From NCBI RefSeq assembly GCF_964340395.1, contig NC_135565.1:17677209-17741208 (forward strand): a stretch of DNA of 64,000 nt. The letters are read 5' to 3'. The stretch comes from Glandiceps talaboti (Eukaryota > Hemichordata > Enteropneusta > Spengelidae). The position numbers were made by a program, and so were the translations under genes. This document shows, piece after piece, positions 12,883 to 27,000 of this stretch. The notes beneath the pieces are model-generated. The model did not search any database. It was not told the DNA's origin and saw only the letters and a program-made list of their open reading frames with translations. The number at the start of each line of letters is the position of its first letter. The first letter of the stretch is position 1.

Positions 12883-14084
12883 TCACCATTCCCTATCATC
12901 TGAGTCTGTGAGACCACATGCTTTGTGTTGTGCAACAAGAGGAATATCGCCAAAATTTTTACGGTCCAGTAGTGCTTGATTTTGACTTGTTTCTGGCTTT
13001 TCTTCTGTGGTAGCATAGTCATTAGGGACTGTTTTCACCACCATAAGCTGTTGGTAACACTCCGGCGGGAGACCGTTACTGCAACTGACTGAATTGCGGC
13101 CCTTGTCTGCAACCGAGACCTGCCGTAGTGATGCTGCACTGGATGAATGATGCTTGCTGCTATTGAGTTTCGTCAAACTACGTGTTGACATGGTTGATTT
13201 TTCTTCAAGACGTCGACATATAACCCCGCAATCTTTCTTGAACTGCTTGGTGAAAATGGCGTACAGGAATGGATTTGCACAAGAGTTCATTGGTAAAACA
13301 AATATGGTCAAAACTTTGGCACCATTCAGCGATATCAGAGGGGCGTGAAACATTGATGTGATGCTGAAGAATGCAATGGGTGCCCAGCACGCAAAGTCTG
13401 TGAATACTAACAACGCCATTCTCTTGGCTACGCGTGAATCATTTGAATTCCAAGCACTTCCAGCACGTATTGAGCAGTACATTTTCAAATAACAACCAAC
13501 AATAATACAGAAAGCAAGGGCGTTGACAGTCATTATAGCCATGACATACGCTAAGGACATCACATTTTCGGTCTCAAATGGTAAGCATACGGCAAACTTA
13601 CTGTAGCTGCTGAATCCGAGCAATGGTAGCGTTGCACACAGAAGTGCGAGAATCCATCCCCCAGCCATTACCATACAAGCAGTCTTCAGAGTCAATCGTT
13701 TATTCAGATGCATGGCATGCGTGATGGCATAATGCCTTTCCATGGTGATCACAGCAAGTGTGTAAACAGATAATTCGCTGGACAGGACAGCCAGGAAACC
13801 TGCAATCTGACATCCAGAGCTATGTTGCCACATCAAGGCATATTTCTTAAAATCACCGAGGGTTGATGCATCTATTATTGCTAGGAAGCCGAGATATATC
13901 GACATGAAGAAATCTGCACACGCAAGATTGCAAATCAGGAATCGAGGAACGCACATCTTGGTACGACTTACGACAATGACAAATATAACAGTGCCATTAC
14001 CGAACAAGGCAAGCAAAAAGACAACCCATACACCAATTCGCAGAGCCCACCAACCAAACAAATCATCGCAAGGAGTGAAAGGTC
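12883..14084 (-). CDS. LGR exon: seven-transmembrane domain, cytoplasmic tail and stop
   Basis: One 1202-base exon of 399 residues plus TGA. Counting from its first Pro: TM1 about 13-39 with GN, TM2 46-70, TM3 92-114, TM4 134-156, TM5 173-200, TM6 220-245 and TM7 255-276. Cys91 and Cys166 are placed for the usual loop disulfide. The DRY equivalent is ERH (115-117), and TM7 ends NPFLY (270-274). SSELSVYTL and [13 protein letters not shown] resemble glycoprotein hormone receptors and rickets rather than the altered motifs of LGR4-6. The roughly 120-residue tail is Ser/Thr-rich (a run near 308-318) with Cys285 and Cys289 available for palmitoylation. An upstream in-frame ATG at 14130 is intronic; the AG acceptor and phase show the exon starts at 14084. 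Confidence 0.97.
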
Positions 14085-17000
14085 CTATAGTAGACAAAAA
14101 TAATATAAAAGTGTAAATTATTTTAAACACACTAACTGTACATACATGTGAGTGAAGCTCATAGAAATAACGTTAGCCAAAAGTCTGATACCAAACTTCA
14201 AGAACTACAGATTACTGCTAATCATATGGGCTTCATGCATGTTCAGTGAGATTGGCACTTCATGTATACAATGTATACGTACTTGTACCCTGTGATATAT
14301 TTGAAAATAAAAATTGGAAACCAATCGCGTTGGAAAAAGAGAATAAGATAATGGTGGTTAACACGAAGGGTGGGTATGTGCCAATTGAAAGGTATATGGG
14401 TATGTGGTGTCTAAATGGGTCACTTTTCACAAAAAGAATCCCAAAACATAGGTCGACTATCAATCTGATAATTCTCTAATCACGGGGTCGCTAACATAGG
14501 CAATGTCTTCATGCTTTAGGAGTACTTTCACTTCATCAGAATAAACCTAATTGCCTTGACAATTGTGGCTGGGAATCCCAACAATATATATGAGACTGCT
14601 TTTGGATAATACATGGGTAGCAGATGTTTTGAATTTGGGCTGCACCTGTCTGAAAATTTACACAGGTGAAAATGATATCAAAATTTGGCCACTGGATAAT
14701 CCAATATGGCCACAAAATGCTGTGTTAACTGGGAAATAAAAGATACAATTTCTTTGGAAACAAGCTGTTGAAATCCCAATTTCTTTTATTTCATCAAAAT
14801 GACCACAAACAAGATTTCATGTGGCGAAGTTTGGAGTAATTTTAAGAACTTCCATTTTAGGAAGTTTGGTCACAAGGGCACATTCTGCCTTAATGGTCAG
14901 TTACCATGGTGACCATAGAACAAATACCACTGCTGAGTATATTCTACAATAGTCATCACTAACCTGGTTTAGGTGTGCATTCAATTTCTTGCCTGGGTAT
15001 GAAATCAAACTCTAGATATGAATTGGTATTGTACTCTGATCCCTCTAAGAAGGCGTAATAGTCTATGGATGGTAAACCTTGCATGTCCTGTCCAATAGAC
15101 ATGTTGCCTGGCAAAGGAATTACAATATACAAAAACATTGAGGTATGATAAACATGATTAAATGTACTCATATAAAAGAATCAAATCTATGGATCTGTAG
15201 CACCAATAGCAATGCAGCACAACTGGTTGTACTGACACCGATCACAAACATGTACCGGTATCTACCCAAAAATTTGCTTTTCCCACTTTTCATGGATATT
15301 GTTTTTTATCTTAGTGCTTCCATGATGAACATACAGAGTATTATAAATATGTACCGTCTATGTGGGAATTAAAAGTGCACTAGCTAGCTGCAACTGGAAT
15401 GTTTGGGTTTTTATATTCACCTTTTAATATATAATGACTTAATACTCATAATATTGTACACCCTGAACAGTAATTAAATACCCATGGGTAAATGTATTTC
15501 TGAAGCTTTACACATAATATGATGCAATAGATCCAATCAAATTGATTATCAGGACCTCACCCTTAAATCAGCACTCACATGTAATGACTATTTCAACCTG
15601 TAATTCTACCTCACCATTCCGTAGGTACTACAGATCACATGAGATAATGCTTATGTACCCACAAGTCAATGCGTTAGTATTACCGCAAGTCTAAACGTGA
15701 TCCCTTCGTACTACTCCATGGTTCGGTAGAATTCCTATCAAATTTCGACTTCCAGGTAAGTCTCATTTAATTTTTTAATTAACATTAATAATGTCCAATT
15801 TTTGGTATTTTAACAATTTGCACTGAAAATGTTGTTGGCTGTCTGATGAAAAAAAAACCTCCACTCATATCCCAAGTACAATGTACAGCTTGTGCAGCTT
15901 TAAAACTAAAGTACAATTGGGTGAATTAATCGAAGCATCGGATCAGATGAACTCTAAACATTTATACTAACCTCCCCAATAATGTCTTGTCATATTGGTC
16001 CACTGTATCAACTGACTTTCAGAGCCCCTCCAATCAACTGACTCCACAATGGAACCAACGCCTTCCGTATACACAGGCTCCACTTCTAGGAACTCGCAAC
16101 AATGATAGGCATAAGCTAGTCGTAGACGACTGATTTCAGGGAAGGCCGATACCGGTGGGAAGTCGTGTAACAGCTCTGTACCTGCTGTTTTGAGAATTGT
16201 TAGCCCTTCCAGACCAAGTGTTGGTAGCACAGAAAATTCATTTTCTGATAGATTTCTGTAATTATGAAATGATAGCACTATTAATAAGCTATCTTTTGCT
16301 TACCCAAGTACTAGTCATTTTGAAGATAATAAGAATCCCAAGAGAGTGCCCAGATTTCACAAAATGAGGTCTAAAATTTTCATCATGGCCACTGTTCATA
16401 TGGCAATGCATGAAGCAGTGAACAAAATGTGTGCAATACAACACAATGTGTTCTAAAATGACCATTAAAGTAGCAGTTCAAAGCATCCAAAACTAATGTT
16501 GTCCTATTCACCTAGTGCATGTGGATTTGTCAGTAGGCCATCGTAAAAGTTGATGGTCCATTTAGCTGTCAAGGAGCTATTCCTTGCTGTTTTCATCAAA
16601 ACATCATTTGTTGACCATTATATTATTCTCAATGTGAGGCACAATGGGGTGTAAATACATCATAGTTTTAATCTACACTCCAATTTGCTTATTGGCACAG
16701 CTTTTGGTGGTAATTTCAAAAAACATTGTCATAACACGTCAAACAAGAATTTGTCAGATACTTACAGGTCATTCAGCGTACTTATCGGAACGAATGCCTC
16801 TGGATCGATCTCCTTAATGGAATTCCTATTAAGGTCTCTGTATAAGGAAGAACGAGAGAAAGACTGGTTGCAAGCACTGTTTGTGATAAAGGTAGTTGTA
16901 CCTTTGTTATATCACATGATTGACATATTAAGGTAGAATGCACATTGAGGATCAATTCAGTGAAAAGTAAAGTTCTCCAAACTTTACCATATGAAAATTG

Positions 17001-20000
17001 TTCCTGGTCCATTTTTTAAATAATAAAATTTTGGGGTTCACCATCTGTTTTCGAGGAAATCAACAACTTCATGTTCCCATAGAGTTAACCTAGTATTCGG
17101 CGGCCATATTGGATTCTAAAATTACTAAATTTTGATATCACTTTGACCTCTATTACAAATATTTGTATGGTGACCCCTCATTTTTTTTCCTTGATTTGAA
17201 CTGAGAATTGGTTTGAGTTTTATTGAACAAAGTAACAGAACAATTGTTAAAAGTTTATTTCCGAGATGAATACTACGTTAAGTAATAACATGATCACATA
17301 ATTATTTGTCTCATGTCATTTCAAAAACCACAATGTCTCCTAACATTAGTGATGTTACATTGAATTTCTACTTACAAATATTCCAGGCCAGTCAGTCCAA
17401 TGAAAGCATCTGCTGGAATGTGTGTGATGTAATTATTATTCAACGTCAGATCTTTCAACTTGCTCAGACCATTCAGTAATTTCCCTTCCAGAGAAGTAAT
17501 CTCATTACCACCCAGATTTCTGTCAAAAATCAAATCATATCAAATCAAATCAGATGATAAAAATTCAACAATATTGACTACACTTGAATGTTATGCATTC
17601 TGATAACAGGACATTAGCATAAATTTGAATACTAGAATACAGTAATCAATATAATTAGCATAATTGAATGCTAATTACACATACATCTTGTATTGGATAT
17701 GTATTATGCAAAATGTGAAACCAGCGAATATTCAGTTTTGACAACAATTCATTACCATAAATTTAAATACCATAAAATGAATACAATTAGCATAATTGAA
17801 TATTAATTACCCATACATCTTGTATTGGCTATACCGTGCATAATATCAAGCCGGTGAATATTCAACTTTGATAAGTCATTAGCATAAATTTGAATACCAG
17901 AGTACTCATTGATATAATTAGCATAAATGTGCACTGATGTTACTGGTATATATTGCATGTACTCTGAACATTGCATACTTACATAATTCCTAATTCCTTG
18001 CACCCTGAGAGATTGGGAATGGCAACAATTTTATTGGAGTGAAGATCTCTGCAGAGAAAAATGTTTCAAAATGGTTTTTATCCATTTATACAACAAGGAT
18101 ATATAAGTAATATCCCCCTACATGTCTCTGTTTTAATAACCATCAACAAGCTCTGCTAAATCTAAGTGCTTCTAAGGTAAAATAACTATCAACAAACTCT
18201 GCTAAATCTAAGTACTTCCAAGGATGAAAGACTTGGTTTGATAAGGAGAGTTGTTGAAATAGTAAAACAAAGGCAAGTGTCTAGACAAATTCATATCAAA
18301 TAGATAAAATGTGATAAATTTAGAAGTAATACAGGTATAAGACCACATTTAGCAACTAGTCAAGGTGTTCATCAGATTTCAGTCTGATTGAAATAAAAAA
18401 AAACCAGCAACCTATGATATTGTCAAACTGATGAAAACACAACAAAAGTGTCAAAGAAAGTGCTGGTATTATATATGCATACTTACAGACTTTTTAAGTT
18501 TGGCAGTAATTCACATAAATTATCAGGAAGTGAGAGTATGGATGCCCTATCCAGTTGTCTGTGAAAATATTACATGAATATATTAGTTATGACCAATATA
18601 CATGTAGATCTTATCGACACCTAGCACTCAGCTTTACACACGATAAAATATAACATAATATGACCTGCTATATATCATTACACCATGCATGAACCAAATT
18701 GAACAAAAATATGAATTATATACTCTGGTCATGACAGTACATGTCTATGTCACTGGTTACGGTATATATTTATTTGTGTTTCTAGGCCACCGGCCCATTT
18801 GCAAAGAGGTTTTATTTCAAAAATCCCCACTATTGCTTCATAATATACATGTACATAGCACAACACACACGTAAACATAAAAGTAAAGTTACTTTTATGT
18901 TTACGTCACTGGTGTTCAAAATATCAGTCAAAACATTAAATTGCCATTTCTTTCCCCGATTTTAATTTGATATTACCAGCACTTGACTGTATAATTATGT
19001 TAAAGTCCAACATTTTTCTTCATTCAGCTGGAAAATACTTGTGACCTAAGGGTTATCACTACTCGTCTAGCAACTCATAGTGACAAAAAGTCCCTTAGGT
19101 CACTCATATTTTTCCTTGGCTGAATGAAGAAAAATACTGGGCAATAACATCTAAGTACCTAACACTGTATAAAATACAACCTTGGAAAGTTCCTTGTATA
19201 TTGTGTTTACAGAGTTTATTTTTAAAAAGTAAATTAATTTTGTAGTATACTTACAGAGTAATTATATTATTAGAGCCAGTAAAATCTGGAAATTCAATCA
19301 AGTCACTGGCTTCTGATAATGTACTGTAAATAGAACAAGATATAAACATATTCCATTATATAGTATTTGATATGTTTTTTTCATATTAGTTAAGCAATAA
19401 GCCACCCCTGCGGATGGTATATAAAACAAATTAACATTTTGATAAGTTGATGACATATCTGCATGAGTATCAGGAGGGTTGGGTGATCAGTGGTGGGGAC
19501 TCAGCAGCTATAATGGATGCAGATGACATACCGTAGATAGACCATCAAATACTATTCTCATTCACGGCCACTTGGAGGCACACTAGCTGTACACTAAGTC
19601 ACTATTATAGCATGTATTTATTTTGATATCTAAACCAATCAGATCTCTTGATTTGCACCATCAAATACTATTCTCATTCGGGGCCAGGACCATCAATATA
19701 CTGGTGTAATATAATATATAATTCATCATTTATTTAGTGATTACAGAAAATCAAGACATTAAAAGGATTGAATTTGTAGTGACAAGCCTGCTTAGAATCA
19801 AAATTGGACACTAATTCAAGCTGTATTGTAATCAGTTACTGTTGGTGTCAGGTAATATATATACATTATATATTATATTTACTTAAAATCAATTCTTTTC
19901 ATATGTATTAATATTTCTAATTGTCAGATGGATGGGTGAATGGTGAAGGAGAGATAGACGGATGGGCAGATAGATGGAAGGATGGACAGACAGGAAGACA

Positions 20001-20812
20001 GATAGAGGGAAAGGAAGATGAATGGATGGATGGATGGACAGATGGATGGAAGGATGGATGGATAAATGTATTGATGGACGGATGGATGGCTGGACAAATG
20101 TATGTATGTATGTATGTATGTATGGATGGATGGATGGATGGATGGATGGAAAGACAGGAAGACAGATAGAGGGAGAGGAAGATAGATGAATGGATGGACA
20201 GATGGATGAATGGATGGATTGATGGATGGATGGAAAGACAGTGGTCAGATAGAGGAGGGATAGTGGAATGGACAAGAAGGGATGGATAAGACAGCACAAC
20301 TTACACTCTCTTTAATTTTGGCATATTGGAGAATGCATGTTTTCCAACGGTTTGTATGGGATTTCCAGTCAAGTCAATATCACTGATAGGATTACCAGCA
20401 TAAGCATAATTCTTAATGTATTCTATGTTATTTCTCTTCAACAACCTGTAAAGAAAGAAACAAAATCTTCAGAAAGTATATAACATGTAGTGGACCATAT
20501 TTCATTATATAACACATGATACAACCTTTGGCTTAGATAATGTCATGTCGTATTTCCATTTCTAGTTTATGTCTATATCTGTTCGAGTAAAATACCGCTA
20601 AAATGATATTTCACATAAAATTACAACAAATGTAATACTTACAATTCCGTTAGGTTTCTTAAAGATGATATTGCAACTGGAAATTCACTGAGTTTATTGT
20701 TTATCAACTTCCTGTTGGTAGAAATGGAGGATGATGGGAATAATTACAAAGTGTACAACGAACTGAAATTTTGATCAAAGTTACCAGTCATTTTTACCGG
20801 CTACTACTACTG

Positions 20813-20857
<45 letters not shown>

Positions 20858-20868
20858 TACTACTACTA

Positions 20869-20913
<45 letters not shown>

Positions 20914-20915
20914 TA

Positions 20916-20953
<38 letters not shown>

Positions 20954-20964
20954 TACTACTACTA

Positions 20965-21003
<39 letters not shown>

Positions 21004-24000
21004 TACTACTGTGGAAAGTAAGCTATCAGCAACCTAAGATAAGCACAAACTAAAAATATAATCACGCTGTAATCAAGATAGTGTCAACATTGGAAATATG
21101 AAACGAGGTAAGAAAAACCATATCAGAGGCACTGCCATATTGCGAGTATAATTACATCAACGTCCATTGAGATCATATTGTAATAAATTCCATAGCTTGC
21201 GGATAGATTGATTTCCATAGTTGTAAAATACACAGTTCCTCATGATTATGGTCAATTTGTAAAGCAATAACAAAAAATCTAAAATCTAAAATCTACAAAT
21301 GAAAATTCAAGTGTGCAGTCAAAAATTTCTGATACAATTTTCACATTGTGTTTGGGACAAAAGTTTGATTTGATACTAATCAAACTTTTGTTCTAAACAC
21401 AAACTTGAAAATTGTACCTGAAATAATTTTTGACAGCAAACTTCAGTCTTTGTCATCAGCTTGACCCGCTGTTCAGTGTATGTGACCTCATGGACACTAT
21501 AGCCTAATCTTCAAATGGAAAATTCATCTGTGTTGGTAAACCATAGTATTCAATTTGAACTTTTGTTCCAAACACAGCTTGAAAATTTACCTGAAATTTT
21601 CAACTGCATACTTCAGTCTTTGTCAACAGATTGGCCCGCTAGATGTAGATGGCTTTCTTCATGCCTCATTCAAAGTGTCTAGTTTCATTGTGTTTGTACT
21701 TGTGGTTGGAACAAAATTTCAAATTGATACTACAATACAACATCTACTTACAGCATCATTAGTTTCTCCAAACCATCCAGGGCATGATCTCCCATCATCT
21801 CAATTTTATTATCATGCAACATGCTATCAAACAAAAAAAGAGAGAAATATTAGTCTCATAAAAAGCAGCATTTATTATTCATATCACTGTGTGTCTCATT
21901 ATCATATATTAGACTGTTTATTACTGCCAAGTGTTTACACTGTAGAAATGAAATATAATTCATCCTGTGTAAAGAGAACTAGTCTTCGAGATATGATGTG
22001 CCATGTGACCAGTTATTACTTCATGTCTGTACTATTCTGTACTACTGTGGCGAAGATGACAAGTCTTCATAAAAGACACATGTCGTCTCGTTTTTTGTGG
22101 CCCTTTAACATGAATACTTACAGAACCATGAGTCTTGACAGATTAACAAAGGCATAGTCTGGTATAACTGATATGTTATTCAGTCCTAATTCTAGGTTTT
22201 CCAGTGTTGGACATTTATTGATAGCTTCCACTGGTATTTCACTTAACATGTTGTCATCCATCCATAGCTGCTTCAGAGATGTAAGTCCTTTAAAACTGTG
22301 TGCTGGAACTTCTTTAATATGATTTGCATCTATATGTCTGTAGATAGATAAAAAGTACACAGACCTCAATCAATCGAACTTCACATGCTTTCATTTTCAC
22401 AGTTTTGTTTTTATTGCTATATTTCATATCATATCATATCATATCATATCATATTATATCATATACATTGTTTATCATCATATCATATCAATATAATATC
22501 GGCATCATATCATATCAAATTATCATATATATCTTTCACATCATACAATGTATATCATATCATATCATGTCATATCTCATATATCAAATCACATCATATA
22601 TCATATCATATGTAATATCTCATATATCAAGTCACATCATACCATATCATATATATCATATCACATATATATCATATCATAACTTATCATACGATATCAT
22701 ATCTTATCATATGTATAATAATAAAGATTTTACACATTTCATAATCTTTAGTAATTTATTGAGTTACAAACACAAACTTGGTCTGTTTTTTCACACCGAT
22801 TTTTATAAAATTGTTTTATATATTAAAAATCCAACATAAATGGCAAATCTTCATCCATATGGCCACCTTTATGAAAGAGCCTAATTATGAAAGTACATTA
22901 GCTTAAGGTGCTAATTGTGAAAGTATACTAGCCTAAGGTGCTAATTATGAAAATAGACTTTATTTACATGTGATGGATTTTTCAATCAACTAAATATGCC
23001 TAATTACTTATGAATAAATTCTTCAACATTTAGAAAGCAATTTTCTCTAATTGCTTTCGTCTCATCCTTCATACAAAACTCTTTTAAATTGTTGCCTTCT
23101 TGGATTAGATAAAGAAAAATCAAATTAAAGATAAATTACTTTTACATATTTTCCCCTTGGCTGTCTAAACACCAATCAGAAAATAAGCTCTATTTTCATT
23201 GCAATTCATGTTTCTTTTACAATGTAGTTATTTTTTGGTTTTAAATTGTGCATTGCTTATTATCCTTCATACAACATGTACAGGTATTCCATCAAAACAC
23301 ACTCACTACTTCATCCTAGTAAATGTATATCAAGTTCTGCCGAAAAAAAAATTTGCAAAAAATTGTAAATTTTAATTCAAAGAATAATCTCATACTCCTG
23401 CAAGTAAAATTAATAAATATTAAACTTCTTTTCATTTACTTTGCTATAAATAGAAATTTAATGGACAAACAAAATTATTTGTCAAAATATAAATAGCGCC
23501 ATCACAGTTCAAAAGCCAAATGTGCTAAAAATAGACATCAATGTCACAGACAAGAAATTTGCATACTGGCTAAAAGATATAAATGATGACTAGCGCCCCC
23601 AGTGCTCACAATGTGGATGTGCCATGAATAGTTTAATGTTGTACAAACAAGATTATTTGTCAGGACACATTACATGCTTGAGCAGTACAACAAATTGGTC
23701 GATAAGTCAGAAACAAGATTTACAAACTGATTCCCAAATTAGCAAATCATTAGTATTCTACCTCTAGATAGTCTCAGAGTTTATGTTGTGACTATCTAAT
23801 TGCCTTCTTATCAATATATACACACTATTACACACAATGCACAGATTGACGATCCTACCAACAACATAAATTTTAATGAATACGAACTCTTGTGGTTGCA
23901 CTTTCTGCATGCAATTTGATAGAAACTTAATTCGGAAAAAGCTGTTTTACAATTACCATGGATTTGATTGGGATAAAATTAGTCCCAATAATAACTCACT

Positions 24001-27000
24001 CTATTCAAGTGCTTTCCCTACTATCTTCAAAACTGCACTTATAACACTCAGGAAAGACGCAGCACAAAGCACAAACTCATTAGCATTAGTTCATAGCATT
24101 AGTTATACAATCAAAAACAGACAAGCATTTATTATATTAAACAACAGAACTTGTAGCAAACAGGGAAAGGAAACAAATAAATTGGATTAATAATATTTAG
24201 CACAGAATTTTGGACTAACAAAGATTTGTATTATATTACTTCATGGTTAGATAAAGTTAATGGCTTTTTTAATTATAACTCAAATTCGCAAAGAATTTAA
24301 ATTTCATGTACACATAAAGAAGCCATAAAACTGTCCAAATCAAACTATGAAATGTAATACAAGTCTCTGTACTTCCAACATGCTGTGCAAAGTGTTATTA
24401 ATCCAATTCAGTTGTTTACTTTCACTGTTTGTGAAGACTTTTGCTTGTTTATGGTTGCCTGTCACTGGTTGTAATTGAATGGTCCAAAACACTGGGGTTT
24501 TCCGATACTTTTTTTGGACCCCGAGCAACACAAGATCTTGAACTAAAATTAAAATAATAAAAGTAAGTGTTTACTTACAGAGCGACTAGTTTAGAAAGGT
24601 TTTGCAAGGCTTCAGCAGGAACTTCTGTTAAATAATTAACTTGTAGAAGTCTGAAAAAGAATTGTAGGCAATATTCAAAATTCACATATTCATGCTTCAT
24701 AAATACAAAATGAGAATAATTCATATTTCAAAGGAAGACAGACACCTGTGGTTTATTGTTCATAATTCATAAATGTCATATGGCACAGCTTAGGGGTAAC
24801 TCAATAAAGGGGCTACACTTGCATATTGAGGTGTGAAGTTTTGGGTTAATAACGTTTTTCAAGTGACGTGCCTTAGAATTATATAATCCTGTAGGCGTAT
24901 ATTGTTAGGCATGGGATTTGGCAGAGATTAATACAAGCTTTTTATGCCAAAATAAGAACTGCCATTAAACACACTTCATGAGTTTTTATAATGTTTCTAA
25001 ATACAGCTCCTGTGAAACAACAGTTTCACTGAGGCTGAGTAGATTTCAAACATAATCAAGACTAAACAAGCCAGAACGCAACAACACATGTGACAGTCAA
25101 TGAATCCAAGGACTGGAAAATCGACAATTCCAATCAGGTTGACATAATGAATTCCTTTTGTTATTCTACTTTGCTAAACCTACAGTAAACACCAGGTGGT
25201 AGAGATCTAGCTACAGATTACATTTCGTATCAATCAACCATTCCATGTAATTCCCTACGTTTTCCAGACAATTACTAAGAGCTAATGGAATACGTTGACA
25301 GGTTTGGGAAAGGAAAACATTCTGCCGAGTCTGTTTAAGGTCCATAACCATGAGGTACTGTTAGTAGACAGTTGACTACATGTAATATTTGTATGTACGT
25401 AATGACGGAATTTACAATTTCTTAACTTGCAAATTTATGTAACTGACTCCCGCTTAGCAAATTTTAAGTTTGTTCATCTTCTTTTCTACTGTTTGCACAT
25501 TTCTCCTTTAACCTACACATTCAAATGCACCTTCTCATTCTGTCAAACCAGGTATATTTTAGAAAACTTGTTTGCAAGTTTTATGTATGTCTATTGAAAA
25601 GCTATATCGTCACGTCAGTACAGAAATGTCGTATTTGCCTAGACAATTGCATAGCAGATACAACCTTTCTGCACTGATGTGACGATATGTACATGTACAT
25701 TGTATATGTGCCACTCAAAGTTGGGTCAAAGGGTTCCACTTTTTGTGTGTATGAGTCTGAATGTGGTATATTTTTTAGTGTTTATTTTGTCTGACAAAAG
25801 GTACATAGTACAGTGAAAGGAGTTCATACTGAAGATTCAAATAAAGTATGTCAAATTATTGTATTGTAAAATGGAGGTGTCCATTCTTTCATGCTAAAAG
25901 AAATGAGGTTCGTGTAAATATAAATATTATTGCGTATGTCTGAAAAGGGGTAGAGATTTTCTCTCGTGAGTAGCCACACACCACAACCACTTTCCTGGAG
26001 GGTGTTCAGCCTTATATAGGGAGTCAGTTTCTAGCAATAAAATTAATTTATTCGAAGTTACAGGTTTACGCTAGCACTATGACAAACAACAAATCTGTAG
26101 ATATCTTTGTGAAAGTGACACCTTTCTGCTTTTACAACAGCCCTAAAATGAGTATGCAATAATCGTACAACACAGAAAATAGGTTGCAACACCTGGTATA
26201 ACGAGCAATTCTGTTGAGTTCGATGCATTCCTATAGAGGTCACAGTAAAGTAGGACTTTCATGAAATCAATCGCCAACACAAAATTGAATTTGGAAATTA
26301 CGTTAGTCCAAGTTATGGTATTTTCTTCACATGATGTCGACACTGAAACCTTGCAAGGTCAACTCATATACGGTTAACACTCTATACCGTGACAACATTA
26401 CCTATATTAATCTTGAAGCTAATGTACAGTGAATTTCACAACACCATTCAGCTTTTCTGTTTGATACAACCATGCAGAAACCAACAAGAAACTGGACATA
26501 CTACACTTTAAGATAGCAAGATTGAATGAGTACAGTTTCTTGCTACATTTTGTCTTAAAGTGAGTGAACTACAAATGCCACATACAGACATCAAATGAAC
26601 ACCGCAAAGGACATTTTACGTGCCCTTTCATCGGGTGTTTGATACTAGGAAAAACATTGGTGCCCGAATGTCTGCATGGAGTTGCAATGCATTGAAATGG
26701 TTTATTTCATTTAGACTAAATGTAGCAAAAAAATGCGATCTTGCTATTGAAGTGTGGCATATGCAGTTTCTTGTTGGTTTCTGCATGGTTGTATCAAACA
26801 GAAAAGCTGAATGGTGTTGTGAAATTCACTGTACATTTGTATTATACCAACAATACCAATATTAATCTTAGAAACTAATAAATATAAAAAATGTTTGGCA
26901 AAAAAAATAAGAATTGTTTCTGGTCAGCGTATGTATCACTTAAACACCCCCCCCCCCCCCCACCACCACCACCACCACCACCACCACCACCACCACGTTT

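Noticed and set aside
12883-14084. Identity as a glycoprotein hormone (FSH/LH/TSH) receptor
   Set aside because: The membrane domain is similar, but the ectodomain has about 16 or more LRRs with LGR4/5/6-specific motifs, whereas type A receptors have about nine and a different hinge.
19889-20299. Frames of 82-136 codons rich in His, Pro, Ser and Ile
   Set aside because: Products of the ATGG microsatellite in an LGR intron.
21555-22157. Plus-strand 200-codon open frame
   Set aside because: It runs antisense through two well-supported LGR exons and shows no domain or codon pattern of its own; its length is partly a shadow of the minus-strand exons.
23876-24190. Plus-strand 104-codon frame
   Set aside because: No recognisable family, lies in an LGR intron, and runs into one arm of an inverted repeat. 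A retroelement remnant is possible but unsupported.
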